This document shows positions 35,999-45,510 of a DNA stretch of 64,000 nt, piece after piece. Below the pieces are notes generated by a model. The model did no database searches. It worked only from the letters and a program-made list of their open reading frames with translations, and was not told where the DNA came from. Position 1 is the first letter of the stretch. The number at the start of each line of letters is the position of its first letter. Origin of the DNA: G965230065 sp965230065 (GTDB taxonomy: Bacteria > Bacteroidota > Bacteroidia > Cytophagales > Cyclobacteriaceae); contig OZ245942.1 of assembly GCA_965230065.1 (NCBI GenBank), positions 4,402,001-4,466,000 of the forward strand. Reading direction: 5' to 3'. Position numbers and translations under genes: made by a program.

Positions 35999-37024
35999 AT
36001 GCAGCACGAACAAATTCAATCACTAATAGAAAAAAAACATTTTCCTGACAATAAAACTGATAGTCTGGCATTTAAAACGGAGTTTATCCAAACCCATATT
36101 TCGTATGTAATTCTTACAGAAAAGTACGCTTACAAAATAAAAAAGCCGTTGAATACTTCCTTTCTGGATTTTTCTTCCCTGGAGCAGCGAAAGTATTATT
36201 GTGAACGGGAACTGCAACTCAACCGACGGCTGGCGGCCGAGATGTACCTGGAAGTATTGCCCATCAAAGAAAAAGACGGTGAATTTTATATCAGCCAGGA
36301 AGAAGGGGAAATAGTAGATTATGCACTGAAAATGCAGCGGATGGACAACAGCCGGGAAATGGACGAGTTGCTGAAAAAAGGGGAAGTAACCGAAACGCAT
36401 ATTGAGAAAATTGCACAAAAGATTGCCCATTTCCATCAGGAAATTGAGGTAATTGACAAGCCTTTTAGCCTGGAAGCTTACAAAAACCGCTTCAATGCCA
36501 TCAACGAACAAAGGGAGTTTGTTGAAAACAACCTTGAACCTGGGTATGCCCGTTACATGGATGAAGCCATTGCCTATTCAGATGATTTTTTACAGGAAAA
36601 CCAAAAATTACTGAAAGCACGGCACGAACAAGGCATGATAAAAGATGGGCACGGCGACCTTCACAGTAAAAATATTTTTCTGTATGATGACCCTATCATT
36701 TTTGACTGTATTGAGTTTAACGACCGCTACCGCCACCTGGATGTGCTCAACGAAATTGCCTTTTTCTGCATGGATTTGGAAGCCTACAAAGCAAATGCAT
36801 TGAGTGATTATTTCTATCAAAAATACTCGACATTAATACCAGAAAGCAACTTTTCAGAACAAGACCGCTTCAATTTGTTCACTTACTACAAGTGCTTCCG
36901 TGCCAACGTACGCGCCAAAGTAACCGCCATGGCCGTGCCTGATATTAAAGATGAAAATAAACGGAAAGAAAAAACTGAAGAAGTGAAGATGTATTTGGAG
37001 TTGATGCAGGGGTACTTTTCATGA
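35999..37024 (+). CDS. Aminoglycoside phosphotransferase-like kinase (COG2187)
   Basis: A 341-aa protein-kinase-fold phosphotransferase. The Brenner motif is HGDLHSKNIFL and the DFG-equivalent is DCIEFND. The N-terminal lobe includes YAYKIKKP with a probable ATP lysine. COG2187 proteins are commonly fused to a P-loop domain such as the one encoded at 35289; here the two are separate genes in the same orientation. A role in drug resistance is not implied by the family. Substrate unknown. Confidence 0.78.
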   Translation: MQHEQIQSLIEKKHFPDNKTDSLAFKTEFIQTHISYVILTEKYAYKIKKPLNTSFLDFSSLEQRKYYCERELQLNRRLAAEMYLEVLPIKEKDGEFYISQEEGEIVDYALKMQRMDNSREMDELLKKGEVTETHIEKIAQKIAHFHQEIEVIDKPFSLEAYKNRFNAINEQREFVENNLEPGYARYMDEAIAYSDDFLQENQKLLKARHEQGMIKDGHGDLHSKNIFLYDDPIIFDCIEFNDRYRHLDVLNEIAFFCMDLEAYKANALSDYFYQKYSTLIPESNFSEQDRFNLFTYYKCFRANVRAKVTAMAVPDIKDENKRKEKTEEVKMYLELMQGYFS

Positions 37025-37138
37025 TTAGAAGACTGTATGTATTGTCTTATTGAAAAAATTATGCCTTCCAAGCTTGCTATTCAGTGCTAAATCATGTTGA
37101 ATGTCTAGGGCAGCCCATTTTATAAGCACCATTAATAA

Positions 37139-39149
37139 TTATGTTTGAATAATTTTCCTGATTTCCTGGGCTACTTCAAGGTCATTGAAATCATGATTAT
37201 TTTCAAATTTATGCTTTTTACTTTCAAGTAAAGCTTTGACTTCTTTGCCAGGCATCCAATGAAGAAGATCTTCTTTTATTAATTCATCAAAAAAATCTGA
37301 TAGTCTTTGTTCAATTTTGGAGGTCTGGGATTTGACTTTTGAAAGTTCAATCTTGGCTTCCTTAAGTTTTGTTTCATAGTCCTCTACCTTTTTATCAAAA
37401 TAAATTGGTTTAAGTTGGGATCTATAAAAAGTTTTACTCCAACTCTCACAAAGCCTGTCTTTTTCACCCTTCAGAATATTAATATATTTATCCTTAGTAA
37501 GGGATTCATTTGAAGCTTTCCAATAAACGAGTAACTCTTCTAGTAAGTATAGATTCTCAATTTCCCAGCAATTGAAGTAATAAATATTAGGTTTATCAGA
37601 GTGAGGGATATAAAATTCTGTCTGATTTTTTAACAGAATAATAACCTCCTCAAGATCACTATCTCCAAATAAATAATTTTGAAATTTTGATTCCATAGTT
37701 AGCCAAACATCACCATCAATAACTCCATTGTGATAATGAGTTTTATCGACATTTACTATATTTTCTATGGTTTCTAAAATCTTACCATGCTCTTTAACTT
37801 GACCACTACTGCCAATATGAACAACATTTGGTTTGTTTTGGGGATGGAAGAATTTCAGATAAAAGTCTCTATGCTTGGCACCTTGCTTTCCGGTATTTTC
37901 TATAAATAGATTCGGCTTTTTTGAAATCATCAAAGGGCTGAATCTTACACCATTATTTTGCAGTGCATTGATAAAATCAATATCCTGTTCAGAATTGTAA
38001 ATTTGCTTATCTTCAAATACGATGAGATTTACTGACTCATCAAGGCTTGCTAATTCTTCTATCAGGACTGTATTGTGAGTAGAAAGCATAATACAAGTTT
38101 CAGGAAGCTCATTAGATAAAGTGCAAATTTCAGACACCAGCTTCCTGATCATGTCATCATGCATGTAAACTTCGGGTTCGTCAATAATAATTAGATCAGG
38201 TTTTGTTTCTTTCGCAGTATTGATGCTTACAATTAAATTGAAAAGATTTTTTTCTCCATCGCTCAGGGTGTCAAAAGCGATTTCATTATCGCCGTCTTCC
38301 AGAATTGATATAAACCTAAATCGATTCTGTTCGTCGATCGTTTGAATTTTAACATTTTTAATAACATGCTCCCAGTAACTTTTTAATTTACTGGTCAAGT
38401 TCTTTTCAAATTTTTTTAATTTATCATTAAGAATCGTGATCTCTTTATTTATAAAATCCTGAATTACATCTTTATACTTAGAGTCTATATCATTAGAAAT
38501 ATCTTCTATCAAAGGATAATAAATTGAGGAATCTGAACCCTGTATATTTTCAGAGGTCTTAATTGGAATTATTTTTTCTTTATTTAATTTCTCAAAGACG
38601 AAAGATGTGGTAACTTCTTCAATATTTGCCCCGGTCTTTATCCTATGAGCCTTAAAATTTTTTGAATTTCTAACATTATGATGTCTTCTAATTGTTAATG
38701 GTGTGCTTTCAAAGAAACTGTTATTTTGAAGGCAATAATTTATTTGACCTCTCAAGCCCATATAATCATCATTTTCTGGTACATCAATCTTAAGCTCTCC
38801 TTTTTGCTCAACGAGTTCAAATAGACACATGCTTTCCAACTTATTTAAAGTTTTTGGCCTCTTTTCTGGAGGATATTCATCATATTCTTTTTTTATTTTT
38901 TCATATATTGGTTTAATGTAATTCTTTTCAAAATAATATTGAACTCTCCTTCGCTCTAAGTTTGATTGAGGAAACCTTCCTGTAAGAATTAAATTCAACC
39001 AAATTAGTAAGTGCAGATTTCCCACTTCCGTTTCTTCCAACAAGTAAATTGATGCCTTTTTTAATTTCTAAGTTTTTTTCATCTTTTAACCGCAATCCAG
39101 CATAGCCTTCTAAGTGAGTTATTTTCAGAGCAGTATTATCTTTCATCAT
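37139..39149 (-). pseudogene. AAA ATPase with C-terminal DUF4435 domain (fused PARIS/OLD-like), frameshifted
   Basis: Two overlapping minus-strand frames together make one ~670-aa protein. The first (39149 to 38928) holds the Walker A GRNGSGKS (38-45). The second (from about 38990 to 37139) holds the ABC-like signature SDGEKNLFN, Walker B LIIIDEPE, the H-loop STHN and then a TOPRIM-like DUF4435 segment (FIENTGKQGAKH, VIDGDVW). One extra base near 38990 joins them: NLVEF in one frame and ILTGRFPQ in the other. AAA plus DUF4435 in one chain is the layout of fused AriAB of the PARIS anti-phage system; OLD-like nucleases are the alternative. It may be a sequencing error, a +1 slippage site or real inactivation. 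Confidence 0.65.
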
Positions 39150-39168
39150 TGAGTTGTGTTTTCGTGAA

Positions 39169-39804
39169 TCATAGTTTTTTCAAATGCAGCTTATTGTTTA
39201 ACCACACAATTTCCTGCTCCTGGCTACCTGCCACAGCAATGCAATAGTCGTCCCACGCATAAGTATACAGGTGCCATTTGATTTGGGCAAAAACCGCGTA
39301 AGGTCCATACAACTTAATCTGTTTCGCCTGTGTAAGCCCGGCATTTCCCACAGCCTTGAGCACGGCTTCTTTTTTGGTCCAGACTTCATAAAAGCGGGAT
39401 GGGGATTCATCAATATACAATAGTTCTTCCCGGTTGAAATAGTTTTTTAGCTGATAGTTTTCCTGTGGAACTACCTGCTCAATATCAACCCCCACTTTTA
39501 CATCCGAAGAAATAGCGCACACAGCCCGCTCTTCCGTATGGCTGATGTTGAAATCCGGGCCATTTTTGAAAAAAGGCTTTTTCTGATGGGGAAATTGGAT
39601 GTCGCTGAGTTTTACATTTTCCATTCCAAGTTGTTGCAGCCCGTTCATTAACAAAGCATAGCCGGCGAGGGAAGCATTAAAAGCATTTTTCAGTTTTATT
39701 TTACCCAGGGCTTTTTGTTTTTGTACCGGAAGCATTTTTAAGACATCCTGTGCTGTAGATTTTATAAAATTATCTGATATTTTTGTGCTGAACAGATAAA
39801 TCAT
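39169..39804 (-). CDS. 4'-phosphopantetheinyl transferase (Sfp type)
   Basis: A 211-aa enzyme that moves the phosphopantetheine arm from CoA to a carrier-protein serine. The metal and CoA motifs GVDIEQ and WTKKEAVLKA are both present, with the N-terminal FNISHTEE block. The ATG at 39804 is preferred to the upstream one at 39840, which would overlap the divergent P450 gene. It is only a few bases from that gene, and the P450's downstream partner carries a carrier domain, so this PPTase probably activates that domain. Confidence 0.88.
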   Translation of the reverse strand: MIYLFSTKISDNFIKSTAQDVLKMLPVQKQKALGKIKLKNAFNASLAGYALLMNGLQQLGMENVKLSDIQFPHQKKPFFKNGPDFNISHTEERAVCAISSDVKVGVDIEQVVPQENYQLKNYFNREELLYIDESPSRFYEVWTKKEAVLKAVGNAGLTQAKQIKLYGPYAVFAQIKWHLYTYAWDDYCIAVAGSQEQEIVWLNNKLHLKKL

Positions 39805-39828
39805 TTTTTGAGTATTTTCCCGGTATTG

Positions 39829-41142
39829 ATGGAGACACATTCTGAAGAAAATTTATTGCCCCCCGGTCCGTCCGAACCTTATGACCTGGACCTTTCTGAC
39901 CATATTCTCTCAGAAATCCATGAAAATATACGTGAATTCGGGGAAATTTATAAAATTTATTCTCCATTTCGAAAAACAAACACCTACGTTATTACCCACG
40001 CGGATTACATACAGCATGTGCTGGTAAAAAATAACCGCAACTATACCAAAGGCGTAGGCATTGAGCAGGTAAAGCTCCTGCTCGGGAATGGCATTTTTAC
40101 CAGCGAAGGTGATTACTGGCGCAGCCAAAGGCGGCTGATTCAACCGGCTTTTCATAGAAACGTTATTGTTGAGTTTTCATCCAAAATGGTTACGCTAAAT
40201 ACCAGGCTGTTGGAAAAATGGCATCAGTGGGCTTTGCAAAATAAGCCTGTCAACATTACGGATGAAACCAGCAAAGTTACCCTACAAACTGTGCTGGACT
40301 GCCTTTTCAGTCTAGACCTGAAAGACACGGTAGCACAAACCGGAAAAAACCCGTTTGACTTACTTACTGAAAACTACAAACGCGACCTGGTATTCGCGCT
40401 TTCTTTTAAAAAGCTGGGAGCGCTGGTAAAAGCATACCGAAGTAAAAGAATAGCAGAAGACCGCATTGAGTATGATTTTCTATCTATGATAATGGAAAGC
40501 CGGAACAAAGACACGGGAGAACCCATGACAGAAAAGGAAGTGGTAGAGGAAGCACTGACTTTGGTAGTGGCCGGGCATGAAACCACAGCGTCTGTTCTCA
40601 ATTTTTTATGGTGGCAGGTAGCTACCCATCCGGCAGTGGCTGAAAAGCTGTACGAAGAGTCTTCAAAAATTGAAAAAGAAGTGCCCGGTTTTGAGGATAT
40701 TCCGAATTTGCCTTATACGCGGCAGATAATCAACGAGGTGATGCGCCTGTACCCTCCGGGGTGGTTGCTTTCCCGCCGCGCTATAAATGAAGACCAACTT
40801 GGGCCGTATAAAGTGAGCCCCAAAACCGATATTTTTATTCCAATATATTTCCTGCACCGGAACGCCAACTACTGGCAGCAGCCCGATACATTTGACCCGG
40901 ACAGGTTTTACAAAACGGATAATAACCCCCTGCATAAATATGCGTATATACCTTTTGCAACCGGCCCCAGGCAGTGTATAGGCGATTATTTTTCTATTGT
41001 AGAAATGGTGTTGCATGTGGCTGCCGTAGCCAAATATTTTCGCCTGAAGCTTTGCTGCAACGACCCTGTGGAACTGGAAGCCCATGTTAATTTGCGCACA
41101 AAAAAAGATTTACAATTTGCCCTTGAGTTACGTTCATCATGA
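39829..41142 (+). CDS. Cytochrome P450
   Basis: A ~437-aa heme monooxygenase. I-helix AGHETTASVLNFLWW, K-helix ExxR in EVMRLYPP, and heme-binding FATGPRQCIGDYFS with the axial cysteine. Start: ATG 39829 (METHSEENLLPPGP); a TTG at 39808 is in frame. The 3' end overlaps the next start (ATGA at 41139), so it is translationally coupled to the fatty acyl-AMP ligase. A P450 paired with an acyl ligase-carrier protein suggests oxidation of a fatty acyl chain, either free or ACP-bound. No signal peptide. Confidence 0.93.
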   Translation: METHSEENLLPPGPSEPYDLDLSDHILSEIHENIREFGEIYKIYSPFRKTNTYVITHADYIQHVLVKNNRNYTKGVGIEQVKLLLGNGIFTSEGDYWRSQRRLIQPAFHRNVIVEFSSKMVTLNTRLLEKWHQWALQNKPVNITDETSKVTLQTVLDCLFSLDLKDTVAQTGKNPFDLLTENYKRDLVFALSFKKLGALVKAYRSKRIAEDRIEYDFLSMIMESRNKDTGEPMTEKEVVEEALTLVVAGHETTASVLNFLWWQVATHPAVAEKLYEESSKIEKEVPGFEDIPNLPYTRQIINEVMRLYPPGWLLSRRAINEDQLGPYKVSPKTDIFIPIYFLHRNANYWQQPDTFDPDRFYKTDNNPLHKYAYIPFATGPRQCIGDYFSIVEMVLHVAAVAKYFRLKLCCNDPVELEAHVNLRTKKDLQFALELRSS

Positions 41143-43115
41143 AAGAAATTCTGGAATACAACACCCTCACCGAAGTTTTATTAGACAAAGCACACTCACA
41201 AAAAGGACTTACTCACGTAGCCGGAGAGGATAACCAAACTTACATCGCTTACTCTGACCAACTGAAAAGAGGGTTGGGGCTACTCCATCATTTGCAGGAA
41301 AAAGGCATGCGGCCTGGCTCTTTTCTGATACTGATTCCCGATTCCCCTGTGCAGTTTGTTGACGCTTTCTGGGCAGGTGTGCTGGGAGGTATCGTGCCTG
41401 TTCCCCTTTCTTATGGCATTAGCGATGAACACCGTTGGAAATTGCTGCGGGTGTTCGAATTACTGGACGATGCTTACGTAATTGTTTCTTCTGATAATTT
41501 ACAGCGATTACGGGTATTTTCAGAAAAAAATGAATGCACCGACCGTTATGAATCATTGGCAGCACGGGCTATTTTGATTGATGAAATTGACAATTTATCA
41601 AAAGAAGGAAAAGTACACACTGCCCAGCCAGACGACCTGGCCTTTATGCAGTTTTCATCCGGTTCTACTTCAGCGCCCAAAGGGGTAATGCTCACCCATC
41701 AAAATTTGTTGAATAATATTTATGGCATCACCCATTCTTCTGGCTGGGTAGCAGAAGACGTATCCGTCAGCTGGATGCCCCTGACCCATGACATGGGGCT
41801 GATCGGTTTCCATCTGTCTCCTTTGTGCCTGGATAATAATCAACTTTTATTGCCTACAGAGGTTTTTGTGCGTCGTCCGCTGCTGTGGATGCAGCTAATT
41901 CATGAACAGAAAGCTACAGTTACCAGCTCGCCCAATTTTGGCTTTGCCCACTTTCTAAGGGCATATTCACCAGAAAAGGTAGAAGGCTGGGACTTGTCAA
42001 ATCTAAAAATTGCCTTCAATGGGGCTGAACCTATTGATATGCACCTTTGCCGCGCGTTTATTGAAACCATGGCAGCCCATCAATTTCCTGCTGAGGCAAT
42101 GCAAACGGTATATGGTTTGGCAGAAGCTTCACTTGCAGTAGCTATTCCCACACAGGGCCAGCCTCCTGCTTCAGTCTGCGTAAAACGTTCAAATTTGGGC
42201 ATGGGTGAAGCAGTAGTTTTTGCTGCTGAAAATGAGGAAAATATTGTGGAATTTGCCGTTGTAGGCTTTCCGTTAGCCAATAGTGATTTTAAGATCCTGG
42301 ACGAGCAGGGCAATGAACTGCCGGAACATACGATTGGTTTAATCCATATCAAGGGAAAAAATGTTACGCAAGGATACTATAAATTGCCGGAATTGAACAA
42401 ACAGGTTTTTACCCTCCCCGGTTGGTTGAATACCGGCGATCTGGGTTTTATCCACAAAGAGCAACTGGTGATTACCGGAAGGCAGAAAGAGATCATTTTT
42501 GTGAACGGCCAAAACTATTATCCCCACGACCTGGAAGAGGTTGTGCAACGGAACACTTCCATAGATACAGGGAAAATTGCTTTTGCGCCCATCAAAAAGG
42601 ACAAAGAAAGCCAGACCGAATGGATTGCTGCTTTAGTGGTACATAAAGGAAAAGTTGCTTCTTTTGTAGAAGTGCACCACGAAATACGCAGGCTGATAAA
42701 TGAGCAGTTGGGCATTGATGTGCAGGTGATTGTGCCCATCCGTCAAATGCCTAAAACCACCAGTGGGAAAATACAGCGGCTGAAACTGGCCAATGCCTAT
42801 ATGGATGGTCAATTTAATGAAGTACTTGGCGAACTTGAAGCATTATTACAAGTTCCATCGGTAGAACCAGCAAATACATCCACCAATGCTGTAGAACAAA
42901 AATTGCTGGCTATTTGTAATGAACTCATTTCCGACAAACAAATTTCTACGGAAGATAACCTGTTTGAAATTGGCACCAACTCCCTTACCCTGGCACAAAT
43001 ACATGAGCGCATTGATGAACATTATCCCGACTTACTAGATATTACCGATTTTTTTGATTATCCAACGGTTGGGTCATTGGCAGGGTATTTAAATGGAAAG
43101 CTGGCTCAGGCGTAA
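41139..43115 (+). CDS. Fatty acyl-AMP ligase with C-terminal carrier domain (FAAL-ACP)
   Basis: A 658-aa protein. The adenylation core has the P-loop-like SSGSTSAPKGVMLTH (173-187) and the conserved WMPLTHDMGLIG, typical of FAALs, then VYGLAEASLAVAIP and a C-terminal lid (KTTSGKIQRLKL). A carrier domain follows from about residue 585, with the phosphopantetheine site GTNSL (Ser615). It should activate a fatty acid with ATP and load it on its own carrier domain. It is coupled to the P450 gene. The neighbouring PPTase can prime Ser615. Confidence 0.92.
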   Translation: MKEILEYNTLTEVLLDKAHSQKGLTHVAGEDNQTYIAYSDQLKRGLGLLHHLQEKGMRPGSFLILIPDSPVQFVDAFWAGVLGGIVPVPLSYGISDEHRWKLLRVFELLDDAYVIVSSDNLQRLRVFSEKNECTDRYESLAARAILIDEIDNLSKEGKVHTAQPDDLAFMQFSSGSTSAPKGVMLTHQNLLNNIYGITHSSGWVAEDVSVSWMPLTHDMGLIGFHLSPLCLDNNQLLLPTEVFVRRPLLWMQLIHEQKATVTSSPNFGFAHFLRAYSPEKVEGWDLSNLKIAFNGAEPIDMHLCRAFIETMAAHQFPAEAMQTVYGLAEASLAVAIPTQGQPPASVCVKRSNLGMGEAVVFAAENEENIVEFAVVGFPLANSDFKILDEQGNELPEHTIGLIHIKGKNVTQGYYKLPELNKQVFTLPGWLNTGDLGFIHKEQLVITGRQKEIIFVNGQNYYPHDLEEVVQRNTSIDTGKIAFAPIKKDKESQTEWIAALVVHKGKVASFVEVHHEIRRLINEQLGIDVQVIVPIRQMPKTTSGKIQRLKLANAYMDGQFNEVLGELEALLQVPSVEPANTSTNAVEQKLLAICNELISDKQISTEDNLFEIGTNSLTLAQIHERIDEHYPDLLDITDFFDYPTVGSLAGYLNGKLAQA

Positions 43116-43224
43116 ACTGACTTCTTTAACCCAAACCCATGGTCTGTGGCACACAGAACAGTTTATGGACTGAGCGTCACAGTCTATGGATGAGGAAGCT
43201 GGCTCAGGCATAAACAGACTTCTT
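43099..43224. repeat. 28-bp direct repeat flanking a palindromic element
   Basis: 43099-43126 and 43197-43224 match at 26 of 28 bases. The first copy encodes the end and stop of the FAAL-ACP gene; the second encodes the C-terminus of the opposite-strand acyltransferase. Between them lies a 70-bp stretch (43127-43196) with a GGTCTGTG...CACAGAAC palindrome. This looks like a duplication made when the repeat arrived, separating two genes that once overlapped tail to tail. Confidence 0.7.
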
Positions 43225-44055
43225 CAATTTCCAACGCCGATGGCTCCAAAGCCAGGCAGGCGGGTTGTCTTTTATCAGTTGCTCAGTTTTCTGAATGTAA
43301 ATATCCAGGATTTTGGAAGCATCTTTACTGTAAGGCGGTTCGGCGATTTTCTCTACAGAAACTTCGTAGTAGCCCCTTTTTACCCGTCTAAGCCCCAGGA
43401 AAAGCACAGGGTATTTGGTCATTTTTGCCAGCATTTCAGGGCCTTTCAAAAAAGCGGTATCCTGGTTCAGAAATTTTGCCCAGCGCTTTTCCGCGTGCTG
43501 CATGGGCGATTGGTCTGCCACCATGCCAATAGCCCGCCGCTGGCTTCTTCTCTGGCTGAGTGCTTTCATAATGTCGGCACGGGGAATGGGCTGCCCGCCA
43601 AAGCGGGATCGCAACTTGTACATCAGTTTATTAAAGAATGGGTTTGCCAAAGGGGCAAATACCCCGTCAATAGGGTAGGGGAGTTGGAGGCAACCACTCA
43701 ACAGCAACCATTCCCAGTTACCGGTATGTGTTGTCAATACGATAATAGATTGCTTATTGTCGTAATATGCCTGGGCGATTTCAATGTTTTTGTATTGTAC
43801 CCTTTTTTGCAAAGCTTCCGGTGAAATGGTCATGGCTTTCATGGTTTCCACCACAATATCGGCCAGGTTTTGGTAAAAAGCTTTGGCTGTTTTTTTGATT
43901 TCCTTTTCTGACGCTTCAAGGAAACTGTTTTTCAGGTTCATCTTCACCACGTCTTTCCTGTAGCTGATAACTCTGTATGCGACGAAAGCTAGCACATCAG
44001 AAAGAATATATAAAACAGAAAGTGGTAAGTAGGAGAGTAATTTGAAGAAAATCAT
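43204..44055 (-). CDS. LpxL/HtrB-type lipid acyltransferase
   Basis: A 283-aa membrane-associated acyltransferase. An N-terminal hydrophobic segment (about 4-32) is followed by the catalytic HxxxxE motif THTGNWEW (His110, Glu115) and the substrate region GVFAPLANPFFNKLMYKLR. The ATG at 44055 is preferred; the longer start at 44136 would run over the apiosidase start. LpxL-like enzymes move acyl chains from ACP to lipids. Located tail to tail with the FAAL-ACP gene, it could transfer the P450-modified acyl group, but it could equally be a lone lipid A enzyme. Confidence 0.85.
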   Translation of the reverse strand: MIFFKLLSYLPLSVLYILSDVLAFVAYRVISYRKDVVKMNLKNSFLEASEKEIKKTAKAFYQNLADIVVETMKAMTISPEALQKRVQYKNIEIAQAYYDNKQSIIVLTTHTGNWEWLLLSGCLQLPYPIDGVFAPLANPFFNKLMYKLRSRFGGQPIPRADIMKALSQRRSQRRAIGMVADQSPMQHAEKRWAKFLNQDTAFLKGPEMLAKMTKYPVLFLGLRRVKRGYYEVSVEKIAEPPYSKDASKILDIYIQKTEQLIKDNPPAWLWSHRRWKLKKSVYA

Positions 44056-44118
44056 TGTATCTGCTAACCAAAAATTATTTACTTTGTTCTCAGGCAAATA
44101 TAAACCAAAAACCCAATC

Positions 44119-45498
44119 ATGACCACCTGCTATCAAAGAATCGCTGTTCTCTGTTTTATCGTTTTTCTTTTACCCCTTTCTCTTTTTTCACAAATTCTGA
44201 AAATATCAGAAGATGGGCGACATATTGTAAAAGAAGACGGCTCTCCATTTTTTTACCTGGGCGACACCGCCTGGGAATTGTTTCACCGACTTGACAGGGA
44301 AGAAGCTACCCGCTATCTGGAAAACCGGGCCGATAAAGGCTTTACAGTCATTCAGGCAGTGGTATTGGCCGAACTGGACGGACTGAACACGCCCAACCCT
44401 TACGGTAACCAACCTTTGGAAAATAATGACCCGACAAAGCCCAATGAAGCCTATTTTGAGCATGTAGATTTTATCGTAAACAAAGCCGAAGAACTGGGCC
44501 TCATAATTGGTATGTTGCCCACCTGGGGTGATAAATTCAACAAAAAGTGGGGCGTAGGCCCGGAAGTTTTTACGGTAGAAAATGCGGAAGTTTTCGGTGA
44601 GTTTTTAGGAAAAAGATACCAAAACAAACCCATCATCTGGATACTGGGGGGCGACCGCAACCCTGCCGATGCAGAAGACCAGTCCATCACCCGTGCCATG
44701 GCAAAAGGAGTAAAGAGGGGGGATGCAGGGAAACATCTGGTAACTTATCATCCCCAGGGCGGTAGCCAGTCGGCCACCTGGTTTCATGAAGACGATTGGC
44801 TTGATTTCAACATGTTCCAGTCGGGTCATGGGAAGCCTGCCAACCCGAATTATGAAATGACTACCCAAACCTACAAAAGAAGCCCTGTCAAGCCCGTAAT
44901 GGACGCGGAACCCTGCTACGAAGACCATCCCATCAACTGGAAAGCCGCCAATGGGTGGTTTGATGAGTTTGATTCCAGAAGGGCGGGTTATTGGTCTATG
45001 CTGGCCGGGGCATGTGGGCATACGTATGGTAACCACAACATCTGGCAAATGTGGCAGCCGGGGCGGGACCCGATTTCTGTAGCGCGCACGCCCTGGTACC
45101 AGGCTTTGGATTATCCCGGGGCATTTCAGGCCGGATACATGCGAAAGGTTTTTTCTTCCCGGCCCTGGCAAAAACTGCTTCCGGCAGACGAAATATTGTC
45201 AGATGCTCCTAATATTGGTGCAAAAACTACCAAAGCCACCCTGGCTTCTGATGTCAGCTTCCTGCTGGTGTATACCCCTTTTGGTAGCAATTTTAGTGTA
45301 GATTTAAGCAAGATGGACGCAGCCAATTTACAATGTTGGTGGTACAACCCACGCAATCATTCCAGCATTCATATCAAAGACATGCAAAACCCGAAGAAGG
45401 TACAAGCGTTTGACCCTCCGGCCGACGAAGAAGCTGGAAATGACTGGGTATTGGTGGTAGATGATGCTGCCATGAATTTTCCTTCTCCCGCTCAATAA
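44119..45498 (+). CDS. GH140 apiosidase-like glycoside hydrolase
   Basis: A 459-aa protein with a Sec signal peptide (about 1-25) and the apiosidase-like TIM-barrel domain (formerly DUF4038) from about residue 26. Starts as RHIVKEDGSPFFYLGDTAWELF, and has the motifs WILGGDRNP (Asp179) and VMDAEPCYE (Glu264) as candidate catalytic acids. A C-terminal collagen-binding-like beta domain follows (WWYNPRNHSS). GH140 enzymes split apiose from the galacturonan backbone of rhamnogalacturonan II. Placed 13 bp before the D-apionate lactonase gene, it makes apiose the most likely substrate of the whole locus. Export should be to the periplasm or outside. Confidence 0.8.
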   Translation: MTTCYQRIAVLCFIVFLLPLSLFSQILKISEDGRHIVKEDGSPFFYLGDTAWELFHRLDREEATRYLENRADKGFTVIQAVVLAELDGLNTPNPYGNQPLENNDPTKPNEAYFEHVDFIVNKAEELGLIIGMLPTWGDKFNKKWGVGPEVFTVENAEVFGEFLGKRYQNKPIIWILGGDRNPADAEDQSITRAMAKGVKRGDAGKHLVTYHPQGGSQSATWFHEDDWLDFNMFQSGHGKPANPNYEMTTQTYKRSPVKPVMDAEPCYEDHPINWKAANGWFDEFDSRRAGYWSMLAGACGHTYGNHNIWQMWQPGRDPISVARTPWYQALDYPGAFQAGYMRKVFSSRPWQKLLPADEILSDAPNIGAKTTKATLASDVSFLLVYTPFGSNFSVDLSKMDAANLQCWWYNPRNHSSIHIKDMQNPKKVQAFDPPADEEAGNDWVLVVDDAAMNFPSPAQ

Positions 45499-45510
45499 AC
45501 AGGTAAAGTT

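Noticed and set aside
43186..43824. Plus-strand open frame opposite the LpxL-like gene
   Set aside because: No family features. The minus-strand gene has the HxxxxE motif and a membrane segment.
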